From Methylocystis silviterrae (lineage in GTDB: Bacteria > Pseudomonadota > Alphaproteobacteria > Rhizobiales > Beijerinckiaceae): 56,668 nt of DNA. Where the stretch lies: assembly GCF_013350005.1 (NCBI RefSeq), contig NZ_JABVWW010000018.1:1-56668 (forward strand). Reading direction: 5' to 3'. Within the stretch, counting starts at the first letter, position 1. The number at the start of each line of letters is the position of its first letter. Positions 23,983 through 33,408 of this stretch are shown here, piece after piece. Position numbers and translations under genes: made by a program. A model generated the notes under the pieces. It did no database searches and was not told the origin of the DNA. It saw nothing but the letters and a program-made list of their open reading frames with translations.

Positions 23983-25817
23983 GACGGAACCCGCATTTCC
24001 TCGACGCTAATAAAGCCGGCAAGCGGGTTAGGCGCGCGCCGTCCCTTCAGGACGACGGTTTCCAGACGACGGCGCGCGAGATCCTCGACCGCCACCGTCG
24101 GATCGAGGAAGCGGAAAGCTTCTACGCCTGCGCGCGCGACGGCGTTTTCTCGAAGGTAGTTTCGAAGGATATCGGCCGCAAAGAGCCAAAACCGTCGTTC
24201 TCCGAAACCGAAATGACGATCGAGGAACCAAGCGAGTTCGGCGAGATTGACCCCGAAAAGGGCGTCGAACATGAAATCGCGCACATCTTCGGGATCGCTC
24301 GCCTCCACATAGGAATTAGGATTGACGCGCGCATGATCGGCCGGAGTGGGGACGAGGTCAGGACGCGGCGCATGGAGCTGGCTCGGAATGAAGCGAACGC
24401 CGTCGTGAAAATCCTTCAATGCGACTCGTACGGGCCATCCATCCCGGTGGACCAGAATCATGTTCTGCTGATGGCTCTCGATGGCGATCCCGCGCGCCAG
24501 AAGGAGGTGAACGACGGGAAGCATCGCAGTACGTAATAAAGCCGACACCCACGCCTCGGCGTCATGTCGCGAAAACCAGCCGGCAATCGCGGGTCGTCCG
24601 TCATGATCCACGTGCGTGAGCAACGAGAAAGGAACCGCCTTCTCCCCCTCGGCTAAGAATATTCCGACCGGGTCACGCCAGATTGCCGCGAGCGCGCCGG
24701 CGAGACGTCCGAGTGGGTCCGCATCACGGGGCAGCGTGACCGCGCTGCCCATCCGTTCGAGTAGAAAGATCGCGCCCGCCTCCCTCAGAAAACGATCGGA
24801 CGACGCCACACCCTCGAGCCAAGCGCTGATAACGGGAGCGTTGAGCACAGTGTGCCTTGCAAGTGTGCGGGCGGTCGAAGTATTGCGGACAGATAGCGAG
24901 AGCTTCAGTGATGGCGCATGGCGATCGGATGTGTCCGAAAGGCTGCGTATCGATTGTTGTGCCAGGTAATAGCGATCGCTCTCGCCCAGGAATACGATCA
25001 GCCCGGCTTTCCTCTGTGGGAGCGTTCCTGGCTCGATGATTCTTTCCCATTGCCAGGGGTGGACTGGGAGCCAGTGATAGATTTGGGGACGTTCGACGGC
25101 CGAAGCCAATTTAGCGGTGAATTCTCTTCTGCTGCTTTCGTCGATCGATGCGGCGAGAAGCCCGAGATCTTGGCCACACCCTGTTCCGATCGCGCGGCTC
25201 ACGACCAGCTCCTCGTGAACCGCCAGCCAGATCGGGCGAATGGCATTCCCGAATTCAGGTCCATAGGACAGGTTCTCTTTCGGAGTAAAGCCAATGCGGG
25301 ATTTGAAGCAAGGATGATAGCGATGTCCATCGGTCAGCGCGCTTTCGGCTTCCTCGTATGGTAGCAAGGCGAGCTTGCCGCGGTTGGCCGTGCCGAAACA
25401 AAGGGCCTGCGCGTGGTTCGACCAAGTCTGGAGGATTTCCTCCGCAAAACGCGCACGAATCTCTGCCGTTCCCGGAAGCCCGGTCAGCAGATCTGTAAGC
25501 AGATGCATAGGATTGTCGGCTTCTTCTTCTCCCCCATTGGACGCCCTGCGGACAGATCCTTCGATCACCCGCAGTCGGTTGTAGGCGATCATATGATGGG
25601 CGCGCGCCCGATAGCAGAGTGAACCCGGCGCGACTTCCACCACGATCTCAGCTTCTCGCGTGGACTCAGCCCGGATCGAAACCATGCCGTCCGGCAACAG
25701 ATCTTCGTTTACGAGAGCTGACATCAGTTGGGCTATGACCCGGCGCCCGGCCGCAGCCCAGGCAAGAAGATCGGTCGGAGTGGATAACTGCGCGCCCAGT
25801 CCAGCAGTGGGTTTCAT
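23979..25817 (-). CDS. sbnF: IucA/IucC-family siderophore synthetase, SbnF-like
   Basis: A 612-residue NIS synthetase. Start at ATG 25817, overlapping the previous gene by 4 bp. Motifs: HPCFKSRIGFTPKENLSYGP (ATP/carboxylate site, ~170), WLPVHPWQWERII (~270), LKLSLSVRNTSTARTL (~310), AIESHQQNMILVHRDGWPVR (~475) and ALKDFHDGVRF. A C-terminal FhuF-like part follows. In S. aureus SbnF adds the second diaminopropionate to citryl-diaminoethane. The letter is assigned from operon position; the reaction itself is not readable from sequence. Confidence 0.87.
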   Translation of the reverse strand: MKPTAGLGAQLSTPTDLLAWAAAGRRVIAQLMSALVNEDLLPDGMVSIRAESTREAEIVVEVAPGSLCYRARAHHMIAYNRLRVIEGSVRRASNGGEEEADNPMHLLTDLLTGLPGTAEIRARFAEEILQTWSNHAQALCFGTANRGKLALLPYEEAESALTDGHRYHPCFKSRIGFTPKENLSYGPEFGNAIRPIWLAVHEELVVSRAIGTGCGQDLGLLAASIDESSRREFTAKLASAVERPQIYHWLPVHPWQWERIIEPGTLPQRKAGLIVFLGESDRYYLAQQSIRSLSDTSDRHAPSLKLSLSVRNTSTARTLARHTVLNAPVISAWLEGVASSDRFLREAGAIFLLERMGSAVTLPRDADPLGRLAGALAAIWRDPVGIFLAEGEKAVPFSLLTHVDHDGRPAIAGWFSRHDAEAWVSALLRTAMLPVVHLLLARGIAIESHQQNMILVHRDGWPVRVALKDFHDGVRFIPSQLHAPRPDLVPTPADHARVNPNSYVEASDPEDVRDFMFDALFGVNLAELAWFLDRHFGFGERRFWLFAADILRNYLRENAVARAGVEAFRFLDPTVAVEDLARRRLETVVLKGRRAPNPLAGFISVEEMRVPS

Positions 25818-27565
25818 CGTGACCGCGCCTTTTCCAATTGGATTTTGACGTTCGCTCGCGACTGAGAACCGGACGAGCGCACAGCCATGAAGGGATTCGC
25901 AATCATCACGTAATCCGGGTTCTCGCCGCGGCCGGCGACGCAACTCGATAGGTTCGCCTTGGCCGGGAGAGATGGGGCGGAAAGCAGCTCGTCGATGAGC
26001 GTGCGGGCAGCTCCCGCTTCCTTTTCCAAAACACGCCCGCCCGCCTCCCAGAGGCGAGCTTCGTCGACGCCCGATAACTCTGATGCGGCGGACAGCACGT
26101 GAGCGAAATGGTTGACGATGACGTAGTAGAGGAAGCGACGCCAAGCGATGTCGCGGTCATAGAACAGGGTGTCATCGAGGTCGGCGATGATTTCCGGATG
26201 CGCGCGCCTGAAGCGTTCGCGATCGACCGCCATGCCTTCGAGGTCGCGCACGAAAAGCCGTGCTGGCCAACCGTTCTCGAAAGCGACGAGGCTATTTTGA
26301 GCATGCGCCTCGAGACAGATCCCAGTAGTCGCAAACAGACGAATAAGCGGAAGGAGGACAACCGCCGCATATCTTTCGACCCATTCGTGCGCCCTTTGCG
26401 GATCATCAAAAATCCGCCCGGCGATGGAGGAAAGATTTGGACGGGCCGTGCGCGGATCCGGTTCCGCAAAACCTGCAATGACGATCGGATCAACCCCATT
26501 GGGAAAATCGGCAAAGCGCAGGAGGAAGCCGGTTTCGGCGCAAGTCCGCTGGGCGCCGCCGCCGTCCGGTGACGGACAACGCAAGATTCGTCCGCCTGGC
26601 TCTTTCAGAATGGAGAGGCCTGCGCCACGGACCTCCCGTTCCGCTGCTGCGACGGCGCGCGCTCCGGCGATGCTCCGCGCCAACTGCTCCGCTGTATTTA
26701 CCCGCGAAAAATTCGTGATTCGGGCTTCGAGAGGCAGCTTGACGAAAAGGCCTCGTTCACTGAACCAGACTGTCCTCACGGAAGAAGTAGGAATCGCAAC
26801 CTCTCCCGAGGGTCCGAGAAGTTGCAATGCTTTTCCAGACGCGAGCCGGCTGCGGAGGTCCGGATGATCCCGCAGCCGCTGCGCTTGCCATGGATGGCAG
26901 GGAATGATTGTCCGGCCAGCAACGAGCGCCGCGCTCAGACCCGAGACCTCCGCCAGCAGGGCGTCAGCGCGCGCCATCGATTCCGGTGAGCAGACAAAAG
27001 TTTCGACTTGATCCGGCTCGGCCAGGAGCCAGCAGAGACGGAACGCGGCGCCTCGTTCGGGACTGTAGGCTCTGAAATCGGCGGATACAAAACCAGCGAC
27101 GCTTTTCGCGAGCGGATGAAAAGGGTGACCGAACCAAAGGCTCCGCTCCGCGCGCTCGCCGCTCGAGACAGGCTCCAGTGTTGACTGGAAGGCGGCATGG
27201 TCATGGCTGATTTCAATCGACCGTTCGATCCGCTCCAACGCGACTTTTCGCGTATCTGGAGTCGCCTCTTCGATCGAATCGAGCATGATCCCGGCAAGCT
27301 CTAATGAGTCGATCCTGCGTATGCTCCCCTTCAACTCGCGAAGGAGCACATTTTCCTCCCAAGCGTGAAATCCGCCTGGCGAACAGCGTTTGCAGACCGC
27401 GACGACGGATTGATTCCCGACAGGAATTTCCCATGAGCCGCCACCTGCTTTCGCGGCGATGGTCATCGCGAGCTCAGGATGTTTTTCGCGCAGCCAAGTA
27501 TTGATCAAGCGGCCGCATGCGAGACGATCCACTGTCGACGCCGTAATTTGATCTGGTTGCGTCAT
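25814..27565 (-). CDS. sbnE: IucA/IucC-family siderophore synthetase, SbnE-like
   Basis: A 583-residue NIS synthetase, start ATG 27565 overlapping the MFS stop by 4 bp (ATGA). Motifs: GHPFHPLAKSVAGF (~150), TIIPCHPWQAQRLRDH (~220), VKLPLEARITNFSRVNTAEQ (~280), GICLEAHAQNSLVAFENGWP (~455) and FVRDLEG. In the S. aureus pathway SbnE starts assembly by joining L-2,3-diaminopropionate to citrate. The assignment to SbnE rests on gene order (after the exporter, before the next synthetase). Confidence 0.87.
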   Translation of the reverse strand: MTQPDQITASTVDRLACGRLINTWLREKHPELAMTIAAKAGGGSWEIPVGNQSVVAVCKRCSPGGFHAWEENVLLRELKGSIRRIDSLELAGIMLDSIEEATPDTRKVALERIERSIEISHDHAAFQSTLEPVSSGERAERSLWFGHPFHPLAKSVAGFVSADFRAYSPERGAAFRLCWLLAEPDQVETFVCSPESMARADALLAEVSGLSAALVAGRTIIPCHPWQAQRLRDHPDLRSRLASGKALQLLGPSGEVAIPTSSVRTVWFSERGLFVKLPLEARITNFSRVNTAEQLARSIAGARAVAAAEREVRGAGLSILKEPGGRILRCPSPDGGGAQRTCAETGFLLRFADFPNGVDPIVIAGFAEPDPRTARPNLSSIAGRIFDDPQRAHEWVERYAAVVLLPLIRLFATTGICLEAHAQNSLVAFENGWPARLFVRDLEGMAVDRERFRRAHPEIIADLDDTLFYDRDIAWRRFLYYVIVNHFAHVLSAASELSGVDEARLWEAGGRVLEKEAGAARTLIDELLSAPSLPAKANLSSCVAGRGENPDYVMIANPFMAVRSSGSQSRANVKIQLEKARSR

Positions 27566-28728
27566 CGATCGCCTCGTGCGTTGAAAAGAACGAGCATGCC
27601 GATCGCTGGAAGTCCTGCCGCGGCCAAAAGCGCGCCATCGATTCCGGTGAAAGGAAGGACAGCGCCGCAGAGAGCAGGCCCGACGATTTGACCCAACGTC
27701 AACGCGGTGCGGGCAGTAGCAAGCTCCCGGTTGCGGTCGCCGGACCGTCGTACGCCGGCGTAGAGAGCCGGGGTGAGGCCTGAATAGAAAATGCCGTGGG
27801 TGACCCGGAGCGTGAATATCGAAGGGGCTGTCACCGCAACGGACAATGCAACGCAAGCTACCGCCGATCCGAACAGCGAGAATGCGATGGAGCGCGCCGC
27901 TGCAGCGCCATCGATGACACGGCTCCAGAGCGGCAGGACTACTATAGCTGCAAGCCAGGCGGCAGCATGAAGCGCCCCGATGGCTCCAGCCGTGAAGGTG
28001 GCTCCATCCCGTTCCTTGGCCCACTCCGCGAAGAACGGCGTAAAGCCGAACGCACCGGCTGTTCCTAGAGTGGCAGCTATGACGAGCGAGCGATTTCGAC
28101 GGACGCTTGCGAAAGTGGGGCCCACGCCCTCCGCTTGGCTCTGACGATCATGGCGCAACTCGAAGGTTGAGAGCTGAAAGACCAATGCACTAGCGATAGC
28201 GAGAGCAAAAAGTGCGATAGCGGCAGCCGAGAGAAGAACAGGAAGGCGCTGATAGTCGAAGGCCCAGCCCCCGATAATGGGCCCGATTAGGCAGCCGGCG
28301 GAAAACGCCTGCTGCAGGGTGATGTATTCACCCTCGGGTTGGCCCCCAACATGATCGACCGCAAGAAGAAGGATGATGCCGCTGCCGGCCGCCCCCTGCA
28401 GAGCGCGTCCCAGAGTGAAAACAGCCGCATTGCTGGCAGTGGCCATGGCCAAATAACTGACAGCCGTCAGCGCGCAGGTTGCGAAGAGCAGCAACGAAAT
28501 CGACCGCTCCTGCGCAAGCCGACCCCAAAACTGCGTCAAGATCATCGCGGTCACCGCAGGCGCTGACGCCGCGATCACCGTCCAAAACGATACTCCAAAT
28601 GCACTCTCGCGCGCGAGTCGTTGAACATAGAGAGAAAGGAACGGCACGATTGCAAGTGGCGTTGCAGCCGTCAGAAACTGAATGGCGAGGATGGAAGCGC
28701 GCCGGCAGCGCTGTCTGGCTACGTTCAT
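27562..28728 (-). CDS. sbnD: MFS exporter, SbnD-like
   Basis: A 388-residue protein with about 12 membrane helices. Typical MFS pieces are the loop WGRLAQERS between helices 2 and 3 and the GRALQGAAGSGIILL motif around helix 4 (~115-130). Embedded between two synthetase genes with 4-bp overlaps at both ends, as sbnD is in S. aureus, so export of the finished siderophore is the likely role. Drug-efflux labels would be a generic family match. Confidence 0.88.
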   Translation of the reverse strand: MNVARQRCRRASILAIQFLTAATPLAIVPFLSLYVQRLARESAFGVSFWTVIAASAPAVTAMILTQFWGRLAQERSISLLLFATCALTAVSYLAMATASNAAVFTLGRALQGAAGSGIILLLAVDHVGGQPEGEYITLQQAFSAGCLIGPIIGGWAFDYQRLPVLLSAAAIALFALAIASALVFQLSTFELRHDRQSQAEGVGPTFASVRRNRSLVIAATLGTAGAFGFTPFFAEWAKERDGATFTAGAIGALHAAAWLAAIVVLPLWSRVIDGAAAARSIAFSLFGSAVACVALSVAVTAPSIFTLRVTHGIFYSGLTPALYAGVRRSGDRNRELATARTALTLGQIVGPALCGAVLPFTGIDGALLAAAGLPAIGMLVLFNARGDR

Positions 28729-30500
28729 TGCTCCTGACCTGAGACCATGAGCGGATTTGCCGCGCGGCCGAGCGCGCTCGGCATCCCCAATCCGAGATGC
28801 GGCGTCGCAAGGAGCGGAGTGAGCATTTGTTTAAATGGCCAATCTCGACTGTCGAGAAAAGCCGTCCGCAAGCGGTCACGTGTTTCCGGCGGCGCATCGA
28901 GTTTTTCGATTTCGCTGGCGGTCACGTGCCGGAGCAGGGCTTTCGAGTCGCGAAGGCCGAAGTGGCCTGAACGATCGATGGCTTCGCAAATTGAGCGGAG
29001 AGCGACATCGAAGAGCAGCGTTTGCGCATAGGCGAACAGACTCTCTGGACAGTCGAGAAGCATTGTCGCCCGGCGCGGATCCTTAATTAGATACGCCGGC
29101 GTCTGTAAGCCCGCTCTCCCGAGCCATTCCGGAAGGCAACGTACCGTGTCGTGGTCGCGCAGGACGATTTTAACCGGCCGTCCTCTAGCCAGTTCGATCA
29201 AGACATTCTGTCCGTGCATCTCCGGGATGAAGCCGCAATGCAGCGCATCCATGGCGAAGCCGATCAGCAGTCGGAATAGCTCCTCCAGAAAAGTTTCGAT
29301 CCCTGTTCTGGGTCGCTTTTTTAGCGACAGAGATATCGCGGGAGGCAACCCTGCACGCGGGGCAACAGCGAAGGTAGCCAAAGGAACCAGCACGACGTCC
29401 TCCCCTCCGATGGGAAACTCGCGGATCGCACAGCCGAGAAATGCATTTCGAGGCGCGAAAATGTCTCCCGATGATTCGTGGAACGTACAAAATCGTGTTT
29501 CGTCGGCAATCTGGACGCGCGCAGCCACGCCTGGCCTGCGCGAACAGGCTTCCTCCAAGAGGGCAGCACCCGTTAAGCCATTGTGCAACGACTGAGCGCT
29601 CATGAGCCGCCGCACGCCGAGCGTCGAAATGTCGAGCGGAAGTTTGATGTGCCGATGAGGATTCGAGGAAATAGCAACCGTTCGCAAGGAGGAGGTCGCA
29701 CAGACAAGCGGGCCGGCAAAATCGAAAATGACAATTTCGCCCGACGCTAATTCCGGGCCGAATTCGCGAGGCACGGCTGTCTCGAGGTGCCAAGGGTGGA
29801 CTGGAATGGCGACGTGGGTCTCGGCAAGACCGCGCTGTTCCATTTCGTCGTCGATTGAATTTGCCTGGAACGGAGAAAGGATGAATTCGATCGGCTCCTT
29901 CTCGGCCATGGCCGGAGACATCAGGAGACGCTCGCGCGAAACCGCGCACCACCTGAGTGCGAAGAATCGTCCGAATTCTGCTCCATAATTCTCGATTTCA
30001 TCCTTTGCCCAACCTCCCCTGCCCCGCGCGAAGGGATGAAAGGGCCTGTCGCGCCAGGCGGCAAGGCGCTCCCAGATCATACGCTTCTTGTGTTCGAGCG
30101 TTCGCTCGCAGTCGTCTTCGAGCAGATCAGCGGCTCCCTCGAAAAGCGCAGAATTCCGAACGCTTTCGTCGAGCTGACGCATCGTACGGTCTAGAGTGGC
30201 CACGTCGAGATCAGGCAGTGCGGCGAGGACCCTCCACAGCGCCGTTCTCTCGTCCAAAGAGCGGCGGGATCCCTCCGGCATGACTTCGAAGAGCTCCATG
30301 ACGCGACGCTCGTTCCGCCAGGCATCCCAGGCCAGGCTTGCCGACATCTCGGCCTCGCCGAGGCGAAAGCGAACGCTAGCGTTCTCTGCACGGCCTTCGG
30401 CTAGAATTCGAGATCGAAATCCGCCGAGATCTTCTGTCCACAGAAGCTCCAGAAGTTCATCAAGGACCGTGCTGGTCATGGCGACAATGGGATGATGCAT
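28725..30500 (-). CDS. sbnC: IucA/IucC-family siderophore synthetase, SbnC-like
   Basis: A 591-residue NIS synthetase. Motifs: DRPFHPFARGRGGWAKDEIE (~150), VAIPVHPWHLETAVP (~235), HIKLPLDISTLGVRRLMSAQ (~290), GFIPEMHGQNVLIELARGRP (~440) and VLRDHDTVR. The HPFAR/G-rich loop and EMHGQN block are conserved ATP-site features of the family. SbnC in S. aureus attaches 2-oxoglutarate in the last step. It follows sbnB by 10 bp and overlaps sbnD by 4 bp. The label is positional. Confidence 0.87.
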   Translation of the reverse strand: MHHPIVAMTSTVLDELLELLWTEDLGGFRSRILAEGRAENASVRFRLGEAEMSASLAWDAWRNERRVMELFEVMPEGSRRSLDERTALWRVLAALPDLDVATLDRTMRQLDESVRNSALFEGAADLLEDDCERTLEHKKRMIWERLAAWRDRPFHPFARGRGGWAKDEIENYGAEFGRFFALRWCAVSRERLLMSPAMAEKEPIEFILSPFQANSIDDEMEQRGLAETHVAIPVHPWHLETAVPREFGPELASGEIVIFDFAGPLVCATSSLRTVAISSNPHRHIKLPLDISTLGVRRLMSAQSLHNGLTGAALLEEACSRRPGVAARVQIADETRFCTFHESSGDIFAPRNAFLGCAIREFPIGGEDVVLVPLATFAVAPRAGLPPAISLSLKKRPRTGIETFLEELFRLLIGFAMDALHCGFIPEMHGQNVLIELARGRPVKIVLRDHDTVRCLPEWLGRAGLQTPAYLIKDPRRATMLLDCPESLFAYAQTLLFDVALRSICEAIDRSGHFGLRDSKALLRHVTASEIEKLDAPPETRDRLRTAFLDSRDWPFKQMLTPLLATPHLGLGMPSALGRAANPLMVSGQEQ

Positions 30501-30510
30501 GGGTCACTTT

Positions 30511-31557
30511 TCAGAACAGATTAAGCATCGTGCCGACGCCATTGGCTTCCGCTCGGCGCAGAATTGCCCGCGCGCAAACGATGTCGTCTATCGCCATTCC
30601 CATCGGATTGAGCAGAATGATTTCCTCGTCGCTTTCGCGACCCGACCTGGAGCCGACGACGATCTCGCCGAGCTCGGCGTGAAGTTGCATTCGAGAAAAG
30701 GCCCCCTCGTCGACCAGCTGATTGATAATTTTCTTCTCACGATTGCATTGGTCCCAATCGTCGACGACGACTTTGGCTGCCTTGAGGAAAACGTTCTTTT
30801 CCACGTCCATTATCGAGACGTTGGCAAGGAAAGCGCCTGGTGAAAGCCATTCGAAAGGAAAATATGGCCGATCCGTCACGGTGCACGTAACCACGACGTC
30901 CGCCCCGGCGACAGCCGCATGAGGATCCTCGAAGCCACTCACGCCAGGTTGCGGAAACCTGGCCTCCAACCATCGAGCCATTTCGGCGACAGCCGCAGGT
31001 TTGAGGTCGTAGAGTCGAAACCGTCGGACATGCGGAAACTGCTCGCAGAACATCTGTATTTGAGCGCGTCCTATCGGACCGCATCCAATGATCGCAACCT
31101 CGTGAAAGCCCTTTTTGGCGAGATGGCGGCAAGCGACTCCGGTCACGGCAGCCGTGCGCAATGCGCTGATCCTCCCCGCCTCGAGGATCGCGATCGGAAA
31201 ATGAGTGGAAGAGTCATTGAGGATAATGACGGCGCTTGCTCGGTCGAGAGAGCGGGCGGCGGGATTATCGTGCTTCGAACCGATCCATTTAAGTCCGGCG
31301 ATCGGATCTTTGCCGCCGATCCAGGCAGGCATTGCGATGATGCGATCCGCGATATGACTCGAACGGGGACTACGCAAATAGGGTTTTAGCGGCTGCGCAT
31401 AGTCGCGGGCGGCATGAAGACGAAAACCATCCTCGACGGCTCGCATGTAAAGATCGGAGTGGTCGCCCCCAACCGACGCGATGTCGCTCCGAGACAAGAA
31501 ACGCAGTGTTGCTTGAAGATTTGCCGGCGCAGGCTGGACAGGATCCAGAACTTTCAT
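30511..31557 (-). CDS. sbnB: NAD-dependent ACEGA dehydrogenase, SbnB-like
   Basis: A 348-residue ornithine cyclodeaminase/mu-crystallin family protein. A Rossmann motif EVAIIGCGPIGRAQIQMF lies at ~150; upstream SSTHFPIAILEAGRISALRT (~115) is the family substrate/dimer block. SbnB oxidatively splits N-(1-amino-1-carboxy-2-ethyl)-glutamate into L-2,3-diaminopropionate and 2-oxoglutarate, both siderophore building blocks. Preceded by gaggttctcatcg and separated from the sbnA-like gene by 50 bp, the classical SbnA/SbnB pair. Confidence 0.9.
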   Translation of the reverse strand: MKVLDPVQPAPANLQATLRFLSRSDIASVGGDHSDLYMRAVEDGFRLHAARDYAQPLKPYLRSPRSSHIADRIIAMPAWIGGKDPIAGLKWIGSKHDNPAARSLDRASAVIILNDSSTHFPIAILEAGRISALRTAAVTGVACRHLAKKGFHEVAIIGCGPIGRAQIQMFCEQFPHVRRFRLYDLKPAAVAEMARWLEARFPQPGVSGFEDPHAAVAGADVVVTCTVTDRPYFPFEWLSPGAFLANVSIMDVEKNVFLKAAKVVVDDWDQCNREKKIINQLVDEGAFSRMQLHAELGEIVVGSRSGRESDEEIILLNPMGMAIDDIVCARAILRRAEANGVGTMLNLF

Positions 31558-31607
31558 CGATGAGAACCTCGGTTTGAAAACTTAATGCCTTAGTGCGCGC
31601 GCTTCAG

Positions 31608-32618
31608 TCAGGAAGCATTGCGCAGGTGATCCGCCGCTCCCAAGGTCCGGTGCGCGGCCTGAAGAGGAATCTCGACGCGATCACTTTCCGCAAGCCAATC
31701 CGGATTGAAAACGCTGTCGAGATAACGTTCGCCGCGGTCCGGCAGTATGGTAACAATGACAGCGTCGCGCGGCAGACGAGGAGCCATCTTTTCGATCGCC
31801 GCGATAACTGAGCCAGAGGAGCCGCCTGCCAGCAGACCTTCGTAGCGAACGAGCTGATGGCATCCCAGCACGGACTCCCAATCGGTCACATAAACGATCT
31901 CGTCGACCTCGCTGGCATCGAGCTGCTCGGGAATACGGCTCGCGCCGATGCCGGGGAGCCGTCTCTTCGCGCTTGGGCCGCCGAATATGACTGAACCGAC
32001 GACATCCACTGCAACGACGCGAATATTGGGCCAGGCTTCTCGTAGGCGCCGCGCGACCCCCATGATTGTTCCGCACGTGCTCACTCCAATGAACGCATGG
32101 CTCGGCTCAAGCGGCATGTCTCGTACGATTTCCGAGCCGACTCCCTCGTAATGAGCACGTGGATTATCGGGATTGGCGTATTGATTCAGCCAGACGGTAC
32201 CTGGCAGTTTCTCGAGGAGTTGGCGCACGCGACGAATTCGCGAGTGAAGATAACCGCCCTCTTCATCCTTTTGATCGACGAGCTCGATTTCAGCTCCGTA
32301 AGCGGTGATCAAGTCGCGGTTGACCTTCGTAATGTTCGGATCGATGACCGCAGTGAATCTCAGGTTCATTTGTCGCGCGATCATCGCAATAGCAATAGCA
32401 AGATTGCCCGATGAACTCTCAATGAGATGACTGTCCCGTGTGATTCTGCCGGCGGCGATGGCTTGCCGGATCATGAGAGACGCCGGGCGATCCTTGATGC
32501 TGCCGCCGGGATTGAACATTTCCAGCTTGGCGAACAAGCGCATCGATGAGCCGATGATAGGGAATTCAAGCTCTACTAGCGGAGTATTTCCCACAAACGA
32601 AACAAGGCCCGGAATCAT
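31608..32618 (-). CDS. sbnA: PLP-dependent ACEGA synthase, SbnA-like
   Basis: A 336-residue cysteine-synthase-fold protein. MFNPGGSIKDRPASLM (~35-50) holds the PLP lysine; SSSGNLAIAIAMIAR (~68) is the substrate loop; GVSTCGTIMGVARRL (~178) binds the cofactor phosphate. SbnA joins O-phospho-L-serine and glutamate, so the ParB-like kinase at the operon end would supply its substrate. A strong ribosome site (taggagg, 6 nt before ATG) and the first position mark the operon start. A plain cysteine synthase is the alternative, but the adjacent sbnB-like gene argues against it. Confidence 0.9.
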   Translation of the reverse strand: MIPGLVSFVGNTPLVELEFPIIGSSMRLFAKLEMFNPGGSIKDRPASLMIRQAIAAGRITRDSHLIESSSGNLAIAIAMIARQMNLRFTAVIDPNITKVNRDLITAYGAEIELVDQKDEEGGYLHSRIRRVRQLLEKLPGTVWLNQYANPDNPRAHYEGVGSEIVRDMPLEPSHAFIGVSTCGTIMGVARRLREAWPNIRVVAVDVVGSVIFGGPSAKRRLPGIGASRIPEQLDASEVDEIVYVTDWESVLGCHQLVRYEGLLAGGSSGSVIAAIEKMAPRLPRDAVIVTILPDRGERYLDSVFNPDWLAESDRVEIPLQAAHRTLGAADHLRNAS

Positions 32619-33216
32619 GCTAGCCTCCTACAAAAAATCGCGGCCGCCCAGAAAAACCCGCAACAGCAAGAGCGTAAATGCGGCCACCTATTCAGCCTGA
32701 GCCGTCGATGCCGACGAACCCATCTAGCGCTCAACGCGCGCGGCTCTGGCGAAGATTCGAACTGACCCGCGACGAAGCTGATGGCAGACCGATGCGAGGT
32801 AATCCGAGAAGGATCGCTGCAATCAAAGTCTCTCACGTCATCCATACTTCGCGCGGACGAAGCTCACGAGACGCGCCCTCATTCGAAAGACGCATTGACA
32901 CGCGAAACTGGTTGGCTTGAATGTTGACCATGTCTGGCAACCCCTTTCCCGAAAAGAGGAAAGAGCAAAGTAATGCCCTCGTCAATACACATTGAAACGA
33001 TTGGAAGACTTGCAAACAATGATTGGAAGACTTGCAAACTAGCTATTCTGGAACTATTGCAAGGTGCAAGCCTGAACGATGTTCTTAATCGGCGCAATCC
33101 TCACCGCCACCTACTTGCAATTCGCAGCGTGGTGGACTGGAACGTTGATCTTCCGCGGGCGCTTTCGCCGTCTTTGGCGCGATGAATGGCAAATTAGGCA
33201 AGCCGAACGACCGCCG
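32619..33216. promoter_or_regulatory. Upstream region of the siderophore operon with direct repeats
   Basis: No convincing gene. The sbnA ribosome site lies at the left end. Three direct repeats GGAA-N4-TGCAA occur at 33003-33015, 33025-33037 and 33050-33062; the first two belong to a near-perfect 19-bp repeat gattggaagacttgcaaac spaced 22 bp apart, two helical turns. Such phased direct repeats are typical of AraC-type or similar activator sites. They lie about 400 bp above sbnA, so they may instead serve another promoter. A plus-strand hydrophobic frame from 33079 overlaps the smbP-like gene and is not accepted. Confidence 0.45.
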
Positions 33217-33408
33217 CTACGGCTCCTGCGCCGCTTCTTCGTGTTTGGTCGCGACATCCGCATGGCCTTGTTTGTCATGATCGCTGGCTTCCTTCAGATG
33301 CTTGATTCCTTCGGCTGTATGTGGATTTGCCTTTGCCTTCTCGCCGGCTTCGGCGTGAGCCAGCGCAGCTTCGGCGTGCGTGGCGAGTGTCGGCTCTATT
33401 GACGACAT
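33217..33408 (-). CDS. Small His/Ala/Glu-rich metal-binding protein (SmbP-like)
   Basis: A 63-residue helical protein starting at ATG 33408. Heptad-like A-x-x-H-x-x-A spacing: ATHAEAALAHAEAGEKAKAN, then GIKHLKEASDHDKQGHADVA. Seven or more histidines on amphipathic helices resemble SmbP, a small copper-binding helical protein of Nitrosomonas, although no signal peptide is visible here. Metal buffering is inferred. Sits between the siderophore promoter region and the IS1380 element. Confidence 0.6.
   Translation of the reverse strand: MSSIEPTLATHAEAALAHAEAGEKAKANPHTAEGIKHLKEASDHDKQGHADVATKHEEAAQEP

Noticed and set aside
33079-33402. Plus-strand hydrophobic ORF (MFLIGAILTATYLQF...)
   Set aside because: It overlaps the SmbP-like gene on the other strand for most of its length and has no ribosome site; the His/Ala-rich minus-strand frame is the better gene.
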